From Clostridia bacterium (GTDB lineage Bacteria; Bacillota; Clostridia; Oscillospirales; CAG-272), in assembly GCA_017537175.1 (NCBI GenBank), contig JAFYLH010000033.1, positions 1-51,829 on the forward strand: a DNA stretch of 51,829 nt, read 5' to 3'. Shown one piece after another: positions 40,670-49,558 of the stretch. The notes beneath the pieces were generated by a model, which did no database searches, was not told where the DNA came from, and was given only the letters and a program-made list of their open reading frames with translations. The first letter of the stretch is position 1. Every line of letters starts with the position of its first letter. Position numbers and translations under genes: made by a program.

Positions 40670-43005
40670 TTACCACCTATCATCCTTTTGATTTTTACTT
40701 TTATTCTGTATAATCTTGTTCTGTTGTAATAATATTTTCTCGCCTTGGTATATCCTTCCTCACCCAATACCTTAAAGAACTTGTTTCTGGGGGGAGGTGT
40801 GGATATAGAAGAGCGGAGCTTTTTATGTGTCTTTTCTGCGTGGGGAATATTGGACTCGACTATCTTTGCATTGTCGATGTCAGAAAGCATTTTTTCACCC
40901 TTTTCGGTATGAGTGAGAAGTATAGATGTTCCCTTATCGTCGTTGAACTCATCTGTCAGAGATTCTATACCCCAATAGTCACCTGCCGTAACATCGGAAT
41001 AGTTGTTATATCCTCTGAAATGACAACGGTAACAGCTGTTTCTGAGATAGTCGAAATAGTTAAAATATTCGCATTCCTTACGTGTCATCTTAAGGGTTGA
41101 GCCATCCTCGAAGCTTACCAGAACGTTACTGTATCTCCAGCCGTTTGTCTTGTCACGGAACTTAAAGTCAACTACCTTCTTGCCCTTCTTTGCTTCAAGG
41201 CTCTTTATATACTCGTCAAATACATGGGGGCTCTGCACACCGTGACATATAAGGTCAAGTGTATAGAGATTTTCGTATTTATCACCAAAATAGCTCTTTA
41301 CAGCAGCTATCTGACAGGGTGTACCTGTTGCAAGCACGGGTATTCCCTTTTCAAGCTCGGTCTTGAGCTGAGTGTAGATATCACCCATATCTGCCTGTAC
41401 GTATTTTGAACCGCGCATTGCAGCAAACTCGTTAATGTTGCGGGCAATTGCGTGTACCGGCTTCATATCCTTGTAGACTACACCGGATACCACACCGCCT
41501 GCGGCAAATATTTTTTCTGCAATAAGACCTACAGCACCACCCGAGGATGATGCCTTACGGTTTTCCTCGTTACGGTCACAGAGCGCCACTACCCTTGCAG
41601 GCTCTGCTGCCTTTTTATCCTTGTTTACGGGACAAGCCTTCATACAGGCTCCGCACTCGGTACACTTTGTCTTATCCACCATAGGAGTGTAGAAGCCGTT
41701 TACAAGCTTGATATCTATTGCCTTATGAGGACATCTTTCGGCACAGAGCATACAGCCTGTGCATCTGATAGCATTTGTAAACTCAAAGCCACGGTCTCTT
41801 ATTATCTTGTCGGGAGCCTCGGCTCTCTTGTTTTCCTCGCCTAACACTTCTGCCAAAGCATCAAAGAAGCTTTCATTTGATGATGCCATATGGCGGCGGT
41901 TATTATCTATTACAGAGCGCAGCTCCTTATCAGAGAGAAGCTCGTCTGCCTTGTTTATTACACTGTCCCAATCATCTGCCATAGCATCTGACAGGGTGAA
42001 GAAGCAATCCTCAAGTCCCATATGCTCCAGAGCATCCTGCAGCTTACCCTTGTACTTTGCACCAAATCCCGTATGGTCTATAGAGATAACGGGAGTGGAA
42101 TTGCGGATCGACAAAAGCGTTCCGTGGAAGAAGTTTGTAAGAGTAAGATCAGCAAGACCGAACAGCAAGGACCACTCAAGAGGGTTGAGGTCGGAGAGGA
42201 ACGCATCCTCCTCGCCTGTACGGCTGAACACACCTACGATACGGTGAGTGTTACGGTACTTTGCCTTAAGCTTACATACAAGGTGTCGGTTTGTACCCAT
42301 TGTACATATAATGCGCTTGTCGGCAGGAATACCTGCCTTTTTATATATCATTTTTCTGTAGCTTTCGGTGTCAAGACCGAGAAGCTCATAGACATAATCT
42401 ATATCAAGGAAGGTGGTAGGATCGCAGTTGAAGTTGGTCTTGATATCCCCTGCACAGTAGTGAACGAGATTGTCTGTATAACCGTCGCGAACACCTATAT
42501 AACGGAACTCTGAAAGTGACTTGCCGAAGGCCTTGCGTCTTTCGTCACTTACATGCTTCATATCCATACCAAAGGCGGAAGCCGCATAGCTGAGCTTGGT
42601 CACGCCATTACCTATATCAAGCAGATAAGGGTTGGGGAAGCCTCTCTTGATCCAGTTCCAAACCGCATCAGAGCCTACTATAACCACGTCATATCTGTCC
42701 TTTATGTATTCAAATATGCGCTGTGTGTCGTCCTCAACGATATGTGTGGGAGACAGGGGCAGATATTTAAGTGAACGGCGAAACACCTTTTTGCGCTTGA
42801 TCTTGCGGAAGAATTCCTTTGGGTCGCGAAGCATACGGGGCTTAAACTTGACCTTATAATTCTTTTCCATCGCAAGACTGGTATAGTCTATCACCTCTGT
42901 CTCGTGACCGGGAAAACGCTTTTGTATCTCACGGGACAACGCAAGTGACTGCATATACGCACCGTAGTTGATGCTTCGATGGAATGTAAGTATTCCTATC
43001 TTCAT
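40666..43005 (-). CDS. Polysaccharide pyruvyl transferase fused to F420-dehydrogenase-beta-like iron-sulfur protein
   Basis: A 779-residue two-enzyme fusion. Residues 1 to about 375 are PS_pyruv_trans (NYGAYMQSLAL at the N terminus, VIVGSDAVWN near 105, LTNFFHGTLLSIRN near 285). Such enzymes transfer enolpyruvate from PEP to a sugar to make a pyruvate ketal. Residues about 400-460 hold two 4Fe-4S motifs (CTGCMLCAERCP and CTECGACMKACP). The rest is the FrhB/FdhB-type domain with TGTPCQIAAVKS, a CYRCHFR motif and GDYWGIE. The two modules are usually separate neighbouring genes in exopolysaccharide clusters. It overlaps wecC by 4 nt. The reaction of the FrhB part in glycan synthesis is unknown. 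Confidence 0.9.
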   Translation of the reverse strand: MKIGILTFHRSINYGAYMQSLALSREIQKRFPGHETEVIDYTSLAMEKNYKVKFKPRMLRDPKEFFRKIKRKKVFRRSLKYLPLSPTHIVEDDTQRIFEYIKDRYDVVIVGSDAVWNWIKRGFPNPYLLDIGNGVTKLSYAASAFGMDMKHVSDERRKAFGKSLSEFRYIGVRDGYTDNLVHYCAGDIKTNFNCDPTTFLDIDYVYELLGLDTESYRKMIYKKAGIPADKRIICTMGTNRHLVCKLKAKYRNTHRIVGVFSRTGEEDAFLSDLNPLEWSLLFGLADLTLTNFFHGTLLSIRNSTPVISIDHTGFGAKYKGKLQDALEHMGLEDCFFTLSDAMADDWDSVINKADELLSDKELRSVIDNNRRHMASSNESFFDALAEVLGEENKRAEAPDKIIRDRGFEFTNAIRCTGCMLCAERCPHKAIDIKLVNGFYTPMVDKTKCTECGACMKACPVNKDKKAAEPARVVALCDRNEENRKASSSGGAVGLIAEKIFAAGGVVSGVVYKDMKPVHAIARNINEFAAMRGSKYVQADMGDIYTQLKTELEKGIPVLATGTPCQIAAVKSYFGDKYENLYTLDLICHGVQSPHVFDEYIKSLEAKKGKKVVDFKFRDKTNGWRYSNVLVSFEDGSTLKMTRKECEYFNYFDYLRNSCYRCHFRGYNNYSDVTAGDYWGIESLTDEFNDDKGTSILLTHTEKGEKMLSDIDNAKIVESNIPHAEKTHKKLRSSISTPPPRNKFFKVLGEEGYTKARKYYYNRTRLYRIKVKIKRMIGGK

Positions 43006-43008
43006 AAT

Positions 43009-44523
43009 TTAATCCTTAACCTTAAGATTTCTCCATTTTTTCTTTAGGGTTTTGAACATAACACCAAAATAGATGATTGCCCATACACCGCCGAGTATCA
43101 GGGATTCTATAACGCTTCCGTCAAGGGACTTGTCGGAAGAAATGGTAACAGTTGTAAACATTTTATCCAAGGGTGCTGCTTCCTTAACAAACCAAAATAC
43201 AACACCAAAGATCACATTAACAAGCAATATACCCGCCGACTGCTTCCAAGGGAAGATCTTTTTGAAGGGTACGTTTATACTCTTTGCGGTTACCGCAAGC
43301 TGGAGTATTGCCATTGCGGTAGTAGAAATAAGTGTTGCCACCGCAGGCGCAAGCATTGACTGTCCAAACATTTGGAAAATGAAAAACAGTGCAACATTCA
43401 AAACTGCATTTGTACCAAGAGCTCCAACCGAGCACCAGAAGATAAATCCTGTCTTGCCTATAGAGTTGAGTACCATACCGTAATAGGTACAACGCAATAG
43501 CAGATGCAGAGAATAAAGCTTAAATACCCAGTCGCCGCCTACATACTGATCGCCGTAGAGTATCATCATTACATCACGGGAATAAACAAAGCAGCCCACA
43601 CCGATAACTGCTATAAGCACCATGCTGAGGGTAGTTGCATTACTCCACAGCTTAATGGCTGCCTCGTGATCCTCTTTTTTGAGCATCTTTACCATCTGAG
43701 GCAAAAGCACCGCGGTAAAGGTAGAGGCTATCATAGTAACGGGAAGCTCCCTTGCCGCATTGCTGTATATAGCAAAGCTATGAGTATCCATAAGCGTACT
43801 TATGAGGAGCTTGTCAAGCTCAACATTAAGTGTTCCCACAACAGATGCCAGTCCCAAGGGTATGGAAAAGGCAAACACAGCCTTGAGCATAGTCAAGCTC
43901 ATATAGGGTCGGATACCGCCCGATACTACTGCGGCTAAAACGTATACCGCAACAGAGAATGCCACTTCTACCAAAACGTAGAAAAGCATATATTGCTCAA
44001 AGTCCTTTGCCGCAAAAACAGTAAGCAGCAGCGCACCGCTGTTAAGTATACGGAATGCCACCAAAAGCTTTGCTTTCTTGTAAACTATCAAGAGATTCTC
44101 AACACTTGAACAAACGATTTTAGTCCAAGGATAGATAGCCAAGAAATAGAGGAAGCGCTTGATGAGAGTATTATCAAATATCTCTTCAAGAACGCCCACA
44201 CTCAGCACCAGCACCAAGCCTACAACAAGGCTGAGAACGGTGTTAAGTGTATAGTAGAGCGAAAGAAACCTTTGCTTTTCCTCTTTGGAATCGGCTCTTG
44301 CAAGGAAAAAGTTTAATGATTTTGGTAAGCCAAGCATCAATATTGATGTTACAAGGTTTACCACCATAAGTATCTGGGAGTAAGTTCCGTATTCATCTGT
44401 ACTACGGACTCGGGAAAGCATCATGGTCATGACCATGGCTATGGCCGAGGTTGCCACCTTAGAGAAGGTCAGCAGAGTTGCATCTGCACCCAGATTACTC
44501 CCCTTATTTTTGGTTTTGTCCAT
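43009..44523 (-). CDS. Wzx-type polysaccharide flippase (MATE/PST family)
   Basis: A 504-residue membrane protein with about 14 transmembrane helices and the Polysacc_synt pattern at the start (SKVATSAIAMVMTMMLSRVRSTDEYGTYSQI). It should move lipid-linked repeat units across the membrane for polymerisation outside. A hydrophilic stretch near residues 455-480 precedes the last helix. The ATG overlaps the upstream glycosyltransferase stop by one base (TAATG). Confidence 0.9.
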   Translation of the reverse strand: MDKTKNKGSNLGADATLLTFSKVATSAIAMVMTMMLSRVRSTDEYGTYSQILMVVNLVTSILMLGLPKSLNFFLARADSKEEKQRFLSLYYTLNTVLSLVVGLVLVLSVGVLEEIFDNTLIKRFLYFLAIYPWTKIVCSSVENLLIVYKKAKLLVAFRILNSGALLLTVFAAKDFEQYMLFYVLVEVAFSVAVYVLAAVVSGGIRPYMSLTMLKAVFAFSIPLGLASVVGTLNVELDKLLISTLMDTHSFAIYSNAARELPVTMIASTFTAVLLPQMVKMLKKEDHEAAIKLWSNATTLSMVLIAVIGVGCFVYSRDVMMILYGDQYVGGDWVFKLYSLHLLLRCTYYGMVLNSIGKTGFIFWCSVGALGTNAVLNVALFFIFQMFGQSMLAPAVATLISTTAMAILQLAVTAKSINVPFKKIFPWKQSAGILLVNVIFGVVFWFVKEAAPLDKMFTTVTISSDKSLDGSVIESLILGGVWAIIYFGVMFKTLKKKWRNLKVKD

Positions 44524-45815
44524 TAAATAAGCTCCTCAATCTGTTTTGCCACATTGGCAAAATCAAAGCGGTTTACTTCGTTTTGGTCGATATTAAGTGC
44601 AGGAGCCTTACCTGCCTTAAAGTTCTTATAGTCATTTAAAATATATTCTTTGAGGACAGCACGGTCTGTGTCCTTTGTTACCTCCTCAAAGGTAACACCC
44701 AGACCTGCCTTTTTAACCACCACGGTTACCTCGCTGTTAGGCTCATCGCCCGAAACAAGGGATATGATAGAGCGCCCCATCATAATATACTCAAGGAATT
44801 TGCCGGGGAAAACACCGTTCTCGCCCTTTTCGTTCCATGTAGCATGAATGAGGTGTCGGCTTGATGCCTGAAGCTCAAGGGATTTTGCTCTTGGGAGCAT
44901 ACCGTGATCGATAATGCGATCCTCAAGTCCAAACTGAGCCGCCTGTGTCATAAGTATGGGGAGATTGTTTCCGCCGTACTTTATGACGATATCATTTTTA
45001 TCAACACTTCCCTCGTCGCACAGCTCCTTTAACACATCAAAGAGGGGTCTGATATCTCTCTTGCCGCCGTAGAGTGCGCCAACATATGTAAAGGAGAAGA
45101 GGCCGTCGGGCTCGATACCCGCTGTGTCTATATCTCCTCTGTCAAAGCCGTTGTAAACAACATGGGATTTGTCCTTATACCTTTCACCAAAGATGCGGTC
45201 TGCATAGCCGTTTGAAACCGCTACAAGGACATCGGCTTTTTTACATACCTTTTCCTGCAGAGAAGCTCTGTAGGGCTTGGTAAGAGGTGTGGTAAGGTTG
45301 ACCACCATAGGATCGCGGAAGTCTGCTATCCACTTAACACCGGGACAATGCTTTTTCATTACAAGTCCGCAAAGGTGGGATGCAACAGGTCCGTAGGAGG
45401 AAATACACGCGTCATAAGAAGAATATTTTTTCTTATCCGCCTTGACCAGCTTTTCAAACCTCTTTGCAAAGCCGATAGAGCGTGTTATCTTGAGTATCTC
45501 CCTGCCCTCGGTCTTGACCTTACGGATAAGGGTCTTTTTCTTTGGAGCGGACTGAGGTGCGGGAGCGGGTGCGGGCTTTGGCTGCTGCGTTGCAGGTCTT
45601 ACCTTTTCTTCAACGATTATCTTGTCGATATATGTTATATTAAGCTTTTTAAGTGCCTCGTCAAAGGAGTGGTCAAGATTGCCAAAGGGCTTGACGCATA
45701 CAACATCAACCGCGTTACCTGCCTCTCTGAGCGCCTGAGCCAGCTTTGTGGGTCTTATAACGCCCACCGTCTGACGGGGAGCGAAGTTGTAGCTTAAAAT
45801 CAGGATCTTTTTCAT
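44523..45815 (-). CDS. Glycosyltransferase (GT4-like) with Pro/Ala-rich insertion
   Basis: A 430-residue GT-B glycosyltransferase starting ILSYNFAPRQTVGVIRPTKLA, typical of group 1 enzymes in capsule loci. ADFRDPMV near residue 168 and FTYVGALYGGKRDI near 250 mark the two domains. An unusual Pro/Ala/Lys-rich segment (about residues 75-98) interrupts the N-terminal domain like a flexible linker. Its start has no normal ribosome site; a GAG inside the heptamer repeat at 45816-45846 is the only purine stretch. The sugar is unknown. Confidence 0.85.
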   Translation of the reverse strand: MKKILILSYNFAPRQTVGVIRPTKLAQALREAGNAVDVVCVKPFGNLDHSFDEALKKLNITYIDKIIVEEKVRPATQQPKPAPAPAPQSAPKKKTLIRKVKTEGREILKITRSIGFAKRFEKLVKADKKKYSSYDACISSYGPVASHLCGLVMKKHCPGVKWIADFRDPMVVNLTTPLTKPYRASLQEKVCKKADVLVAVSNGYADRIFGERYKDKSHVVYNGFDRGDIDTAGIEPDGLFSFTYVGALYGGKRDIRPLFDVLKELCDEGSVDKNDIVIKYGGNNLPILMTQAAQFGLEDRIIDHGMLPRAKSLELQASSRHLIHATWNEKGENGVFPGKFLEYIMMGRSIISLVSGDEPNSEVTVVVKKAGLGVTFEEVTKDTDRAVLKEYILNDYKNFKAGKAPALNIDQNEVNRFDFANVAKQIEELI

Positions 45816-45846
45816 GAATTCTCAATTCTCAATTCTTAATTCTCAA
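45816..45846. repeat. Heptamer tandem repeat (AATTCTC)n, locus 3
   Basis: Four units (AATTCTC, AATTCTC, AATTCTT, AATTCTC) plus AATT fill nearly the whole gap between two glycosyltransferase genes. Relative to transcription the tract is inverted compared with loci 1 and 2, so the message carries GAGAATT units directly before the ATG at 45815. Confidence 0.8.
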
Positions 45847-47022
45847 TTATAAGTTGATATACTTAAAATACTGATCGCTTATTGCCGCTTCGTCGTTTTT
45901 CCAGGCTCTCTTATATCCGCGCTCGGCATAGTTCTTTCTCATTTCATCATCTGTGAGCATTGCGGCAAGAGCATCGGCAAACTGACCGTGGCTCCAGTTT
46001 TTGTTGTTATAATCAAAATCGGGTGTGCCGTCAAATACAGGTGTAATGATACCGTTGTCAGCCATTTCCCATCTGTCGGGAAGGGTAACACGGTATTCGT
46101 CATAAAGTATCTCGGCAGGGCCTGTTGCACAGGCGGTAGAAACAACCGCGGTCTTACAGGTCATTGCCTCAATAAGAGCATTGGGAAAGCCCTCGCTTAT
46201 AGAGGACATTGCGTAGACATCGCTTTTTGCCACATACTTGAAGGGGTTTGCGCTGTAGCCTGTAAGAAGTATATCGTCTGCATACTTATTACGCTTTGCC
46301 ATATCCTTGAGCTGCTCTTCAAAGATACCTCTGTGACCCACAAGAACAAGTCCTGCATCCGGAACCTTTTCCTTGAGGAGCTCAAAACTCTTAAAGAGAT
46401 CCCAATGTCCCTTATGCTGGCTTAAGATACCAACGGTGGACACTACCTTATGACTGTCAAAGAAGCTCTGCTCTTCCTCGGTAAGAGGCTCCGCTGACAT
46501 ATCGACGATATGCTGACAGTCCACAAGATTTTCTATAGTATGGCATTTATCTGCATCCGAAGGATATTTTGATTTATAATATTCCTCCATCTCACGGGCG
46601 TTGAAGAGAATCTCTCCGCCCGCCTCGATCATCTTGTGATAATCGGGGGTGTTAGTCTCAAGATCCTCAAAGCCTCTGCAGGAGCCTACCCAACGGCACT
46701 TAGGCTTTGCAAACCTAAGCGAGATATTGCTGGAGGGTGTAAATGAGAAGATAACATCAATGTTCTTCTGCTTACATATACGGCGGATGGCTCTTGCACG
46801 CTTAAAAAGGTTCATAACCTTCTTTGCAAAATTGTGGGTTGCGGGAATATTAAGATTGATAAGCTCGGCATCCACCTCATAGCTTTTGTCGGTATCATCA
46901 AAGATGATGTAATAGATGTTGTATTTATCCGAAAAAAGCTTGGTAAGTCTGGAAGCAACTCTCTCGCTTCCTCCGCTTCGCAGATCCGGGGTTAAAAATG
47001 CTATATTTTTCTTTTCGCTCAT
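45847..47022 (-). CDS. Glycosyltransferase family 4
   Basis: A 391-residue GT-B enzyme. N-terminal FLTPDLRSGGSERVASRLTKLF with the SGGxER motif is the acceptor-domain signature. VSTVGILSQHKGHWDLFKSFELL near residue 198 and SSISEGFPNALIEAMTCKTAVVST near 275 define the donor domain with the E-x7-E pair, similar to GalNAc-alpha-GalNAc-PP transferases. The start at 47022 has GGAG 9 nt upstream and lies just past the previous stop; a longer reading frame of ten codons is unlikely. Substrates are unknown. Confidence 0.9.
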   Translation of the reverse strand: MSEKKNIAFLTPDLRSGGSERVASRLTKLFSDKYNIYYIIFDDTDKSYEVDAELINLNIPATHNFAKKVMNLFKRARAIRRICKQKNIDVIFSFTPSSNISLRFAKPKCRWVGSCRGFEDLETNTPDYHKMIEAGGEILFNAREMEEYYKSKYPSDADKCHTIENLVDCQHIVDMSAEPLTEEEQSFFDSHKVVSTVGILSQHKGHWDLFKSFELLKEKVPDAGLVLVGHRGIFEEQLKDMAKRNKYADDILLTGYSANPFKYVAKSDVYAMSSISEGFPNALIEAMTCKTAVVSTACATGPAEILYDEYRVTLPDRWEMADNGIITPVFDGTPDFDYNNKNWSHGQFADALAAMLTDDEMRKNYAERGYKRAWKNDEAAISDQYFKYINL

Positions 47023-47023
47023 T

Positions 47024-48070
47024 TTATTTTTCTCCGTCAAGAATCTTTGCAAGGTCCTCTATTACCTTCTCGGGCATAAACAGCTCTGCCTCGCGGACAC
47101 AGTGCTCTCTCATTGCCATGACCTCCTCGGGATGATCATAGCAATACTCAAGCTTTTCTCTGAAGGCATCAAAATCCTCCAGAGGGAAGGAAATTCCGGT
47201 CTCGCCCTCTCTGAGCATATCGTGGCAGGAGTTCCATCTGCCCGAAAGCACAGGTGTTCCTGCAAAAAAGCTGTCAATGATAGATGCAGGCTGACCCTCG
47301 GTGGGACACTTTGTGGGGAACAGCTGTAAGAAATAATCGTGTATGACCTCGGTGGTCTTCCAGGCATCGCAGATGCCGTGGTATTTGATATAGTCGGGGA
47401 AATCCGCCCTGAGAGCCTCAAACTCCTCTGCGTAGTCAGGCCATATAAGACCGTACATATCAAGGGTAAACTTGACCTCGTTTTCGTTGATCCGCTTAAG
47501 CTCGCGTATCATCTCGGTAACACCCTTGAGTCCTACTATACGGGACATATAAATGAGCTTATAAGGCTTTGAAAACTCCGTGGGCTGCTCGTCAAGGGTA
47601 AAGCGGCGCAGCTTTTTGAAATTGGGTATTATATAGAGATTGTCAAGTCCGCGATCTATAAGTGCTTTTTTTAAGGTCTCGGTCTCAAGGAGTATGCCCT
47701 TACATTGCTTAAGTATGGGAAGGGCTGCAGGATTCTGGTCGATCTCCTCATGGAGTGCGGCACCTACAAGCATAAAATAAAGCTTGCGGCGAAAGATCTT
47801 GTTGATAAGAGTGCAGACCTTGAGCAGATTACCTACTCCTGTGGAGTTTGCGGCAACCATGACCACCTCGCTTGTGGCAAATGAACCCAGCAACGCCATA
47901 AGCAGCTTTGGCTTATTATCTCTTATCTTTGCATAGCAGGTCTGTCTGACATTTTTTTCGCCGTATTTTTTGACCAGCTCCTCGACCACCTCGATGGTCT
48001 TGATGGTCTGTCCGTCACAGGCATTATCCCTGTTAAAGCGCCCTACGACACATATCCTGTACCTTGCCAT
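47024..48070 (-). CDS. Glycosyltransferase family 4 (first gene of glycan operon)
   Basis: A 348-residue GT-B glycosyltransferase. RICVVGRFNRDNACDGQTIKT is the N terminus. KLIYMSRIVGLKGVTEMIREL near residue 170 and FPTKCPTEGQPASIIDSFFAGTPVL near 252 mark the donor domain. It has a GGGAGG site and follows a perfect promoter with a 65-nt AT-rich leader. No priming phosphoglycosyl transferase or chain-length regulator is found in the window, so the lipid-linked first step must be encoded elsewhere. Confidence 0.88.
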   Translation of the reverse strand: MARYRICVVGRFNRDNACDGQTIKTIEVVEELVKKYGEKNVRQTCYAKIRDNKPKLLMALLGSFATSEVVMVAANSTGVGNLLKVCTLINKIFRRKLYFMLVGAALHEEIDQNPAALPILKQCKGILLETETLKKALIDRGLDNLYIIPNFKKLRRFTLDEQPTEFSKPYKLIYMSRIVGLKGVTEMIRELKRINENEVKFTLDMYGLIWPDYAEEFEALRADFPDYIKYHGICDAWKTTEVIHDYFLQLFPTKCPTEGQPASIIDSFFAGTPVLSGRWNSCHDMLREGETGISFPLEDFDAFREKLEYCYDHPEEVMAMREHCVREAELFMPEKVIEDLAKILDGEK

Positions 48071-48141
48071 TGCGATCCTCCCGAAAGCATAATTTACAAA
48101 TAAGCATAATTACTTTATTATAATTATAATATATCTATAAT

Positions 48142-48170
48142 ATTATATCACACAAATACTATACTGTCAA
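48142..48170 (-). promoter_or_regulatory. Consensus promoter of the glycan operon
   Basis: Minus-strand TTGACA and TATAAT separated by 17 nt, a perfect sigma-A promoter. The start of transcription near 48135 gives an AT-rich leader of about 65 nt before the first glycosyltransferase. Confidence 0.9.
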
Positions 48171-48237
48171 GCAAACTCGCAATATGTAAAATAAAGGATT
48201 TACAAATAAATTGTATATTTTTGTACAAAACAAACAA

Positions 48238-48265
48238 AGAGGGGTAGTAAAAATACTACTCCTCT
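48238..48265 (-). terminator. Terminator of the CNNM/CBS gene
   Basis: AGAGG(A/G)GTAGTA folds on TACTAC(C)CCTCT around a TTTT loop, followed leftward by TTGTTTGTTTTGT. It overlaps the stop codon. Confidence 0.85.
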
Positions 48266-49512
48266 TCATCTTCACTTATTTCATTTACCTTAATAACTAT
48301 CTCAAGAACATGACGGGTATCGGTCTTGGTAACCGTTACGCTGAGATTCTCATATTCAAAGGTATCACCGGGTCTGGGAAGCTGCTTAAGCTCCTCAACC
48401 ACCCATCCGCTGACGGTGGCGATATCAAGATCATACTCGATATCAAGAAATTCAAACATATCTGACAGAGCCGCGCTGCAGTCTATACGGTACTCGTTTT
48501 CGGATATCTTGACAAAGCTCTCCACTATCTCGTCATGCTCGTCCCAGATCTCGCCTACCAGCTCCTCGATAACATCCTCAAGGGTAATGATACCCGCAGT
48601 TCCGCCGTATTCGTCAACAACAGCAGCCATATGCGATTTGGAATGCTGGAGCTTGACCATAAGCTCGGATATCTTCATAGTGGGAACAACATATTCTATA
48701 GGCTTGGTTATGGCGCGCAGGTCCTTGTTCTTTGCCATATAGAAGTCCTTTTGGTTTATAACACCAAATATATCGTCGATGGTATCACGGTATACGGGAA
48801 GACGGCTGTAGCCGCTTTCACGGAACAGCTTGTCCACATCACACCAGTCATCCTCGGAGTCCACGGCAACAACATTTACTCTGGGCTGGAGAATGTCACC
48901 AACCTCAATATCCTTGAACTCTATGGCATTACGGATAAGCTCTACCTCTTCCTCCTCCATATCGCCCTCGGTCTCTGCCTCCTCAACCATGGTAAGCAGC
49001 TCCTCCTCTATCTCGCCCTTATCCTCGGAGGGCTTGATAACAAGGGATACAAGCTTTTTCCAGCCTGTAAAAATAAGGTTTACGGGGAAAAGAATGATCA
49101 TCAAAAATCTCAAAAAGGGCGCAGAAAACATAGCAAAGCTCTCGGGTCTTTCCTTGGCAATGCTCTTGGGTGTTATCTCACCGAAAATAAGTACAACAAC
49201 GGTGATAACCACGGTTGCCACCGTAGTGCCGACCGCTTCATCCTTGCAAAGCTTGATGAACAGAATGGTCGCAATTGATGTTGCGGTTATATTTACGATA
49301 TTGTTTCCGATAAGAATGGTGGAAAGAATACTGTCGAATTTTTCTGACATATTCAAGACCAATGCCGCCTTTTTGTTACCGTCGGATGCCATATTCTTGA
49401 TACGGATACGGTTAAGGGCGGAAAAGGCTGTCTCGGTTGCCGAAAAATAACCGGAAAAGATAATAAGTGCAACTAAAACAATGATCTGCGTAATACTACT
49501 GCCACTGTCCAT
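48256..49512 (-). CDS. CNNM/CorC-type membrane protein with CBS domains (hemolysin C family)
   Basis: A 418-residue protein. Residues about 1-150 are the CNNM (DUF21) membrane domain with SGYFSATETAFSALN and FGEITPKSIAKERPE. Then come a CBS pair (about 200-320, ILQPRVNVVAVDSE, MAAVVDEYGGTAGIITLEDVIEELVGEI) and the CorC_HlyC C-terminal domain (about 335-418). Relatives export Mg2+ or Co2+ (CorC, YhdP/MpfA); hemolysin is a historic name. The start at 49512 has AAGGAG, but with an unusual 15-nt spacing. It is preceded by a leader of about 150 nt with a terminator-like hairpin. Confidence 0.9.
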   Translation of the reverse strand: MDSGSSITQIIVLVALIIFSGYFSATETAFSALNRIRIKNMASDGNKKAALVLNMSEKFDSILSTILIGNNIVNITATSIATILFIKLCKDEAVGTTVATVVITVVVLIFGEITPKSIAKERPESFAMFSAPFLRFLMIILFPVNLIFTGWKKLVSLVIKPSEDKGEIEEELLTMVEEAETEGDMEEEEVELIRNAIEFKDIEVGDILQPRVNVVAVDSEDDWCDVDKLFRESGYSRLPVYRDTIDDIFGVINQKDFYMAKNKDLRAITKPIEYVVPTMKISELMVKLQHSKSHMAAVVDEYGGTAGIITLEDVIEELVGEIWDEHDEIVESFVKISENEYRIDCSAALSDMFEFLDIEYDLDIATVSGWVVEELKQLPRPGDTFEYENLSVTVTKTDTRHVLEIVIKVNEISEDEEE

Positions 49513-49558
49513 AATTAAATAAAAATACTCCTTAAAACAAAAAATTACACGAATGCAC

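Noticed and set aside
40666..43005. Two separate genes joined by sequencing error
   Set aside because: The frame is continuous with no internal stop or sudden codon change, and the linker reads naturally between both domains. Read-level checking is still advisable.
48071..48255. Riboswitch or JUMPstart-like element before the glycan operon
   Set aside because: The 65-nt leader is AT-rich without conserved JUMPstart/ops sequence or stable structure; only the promoter can be supported.
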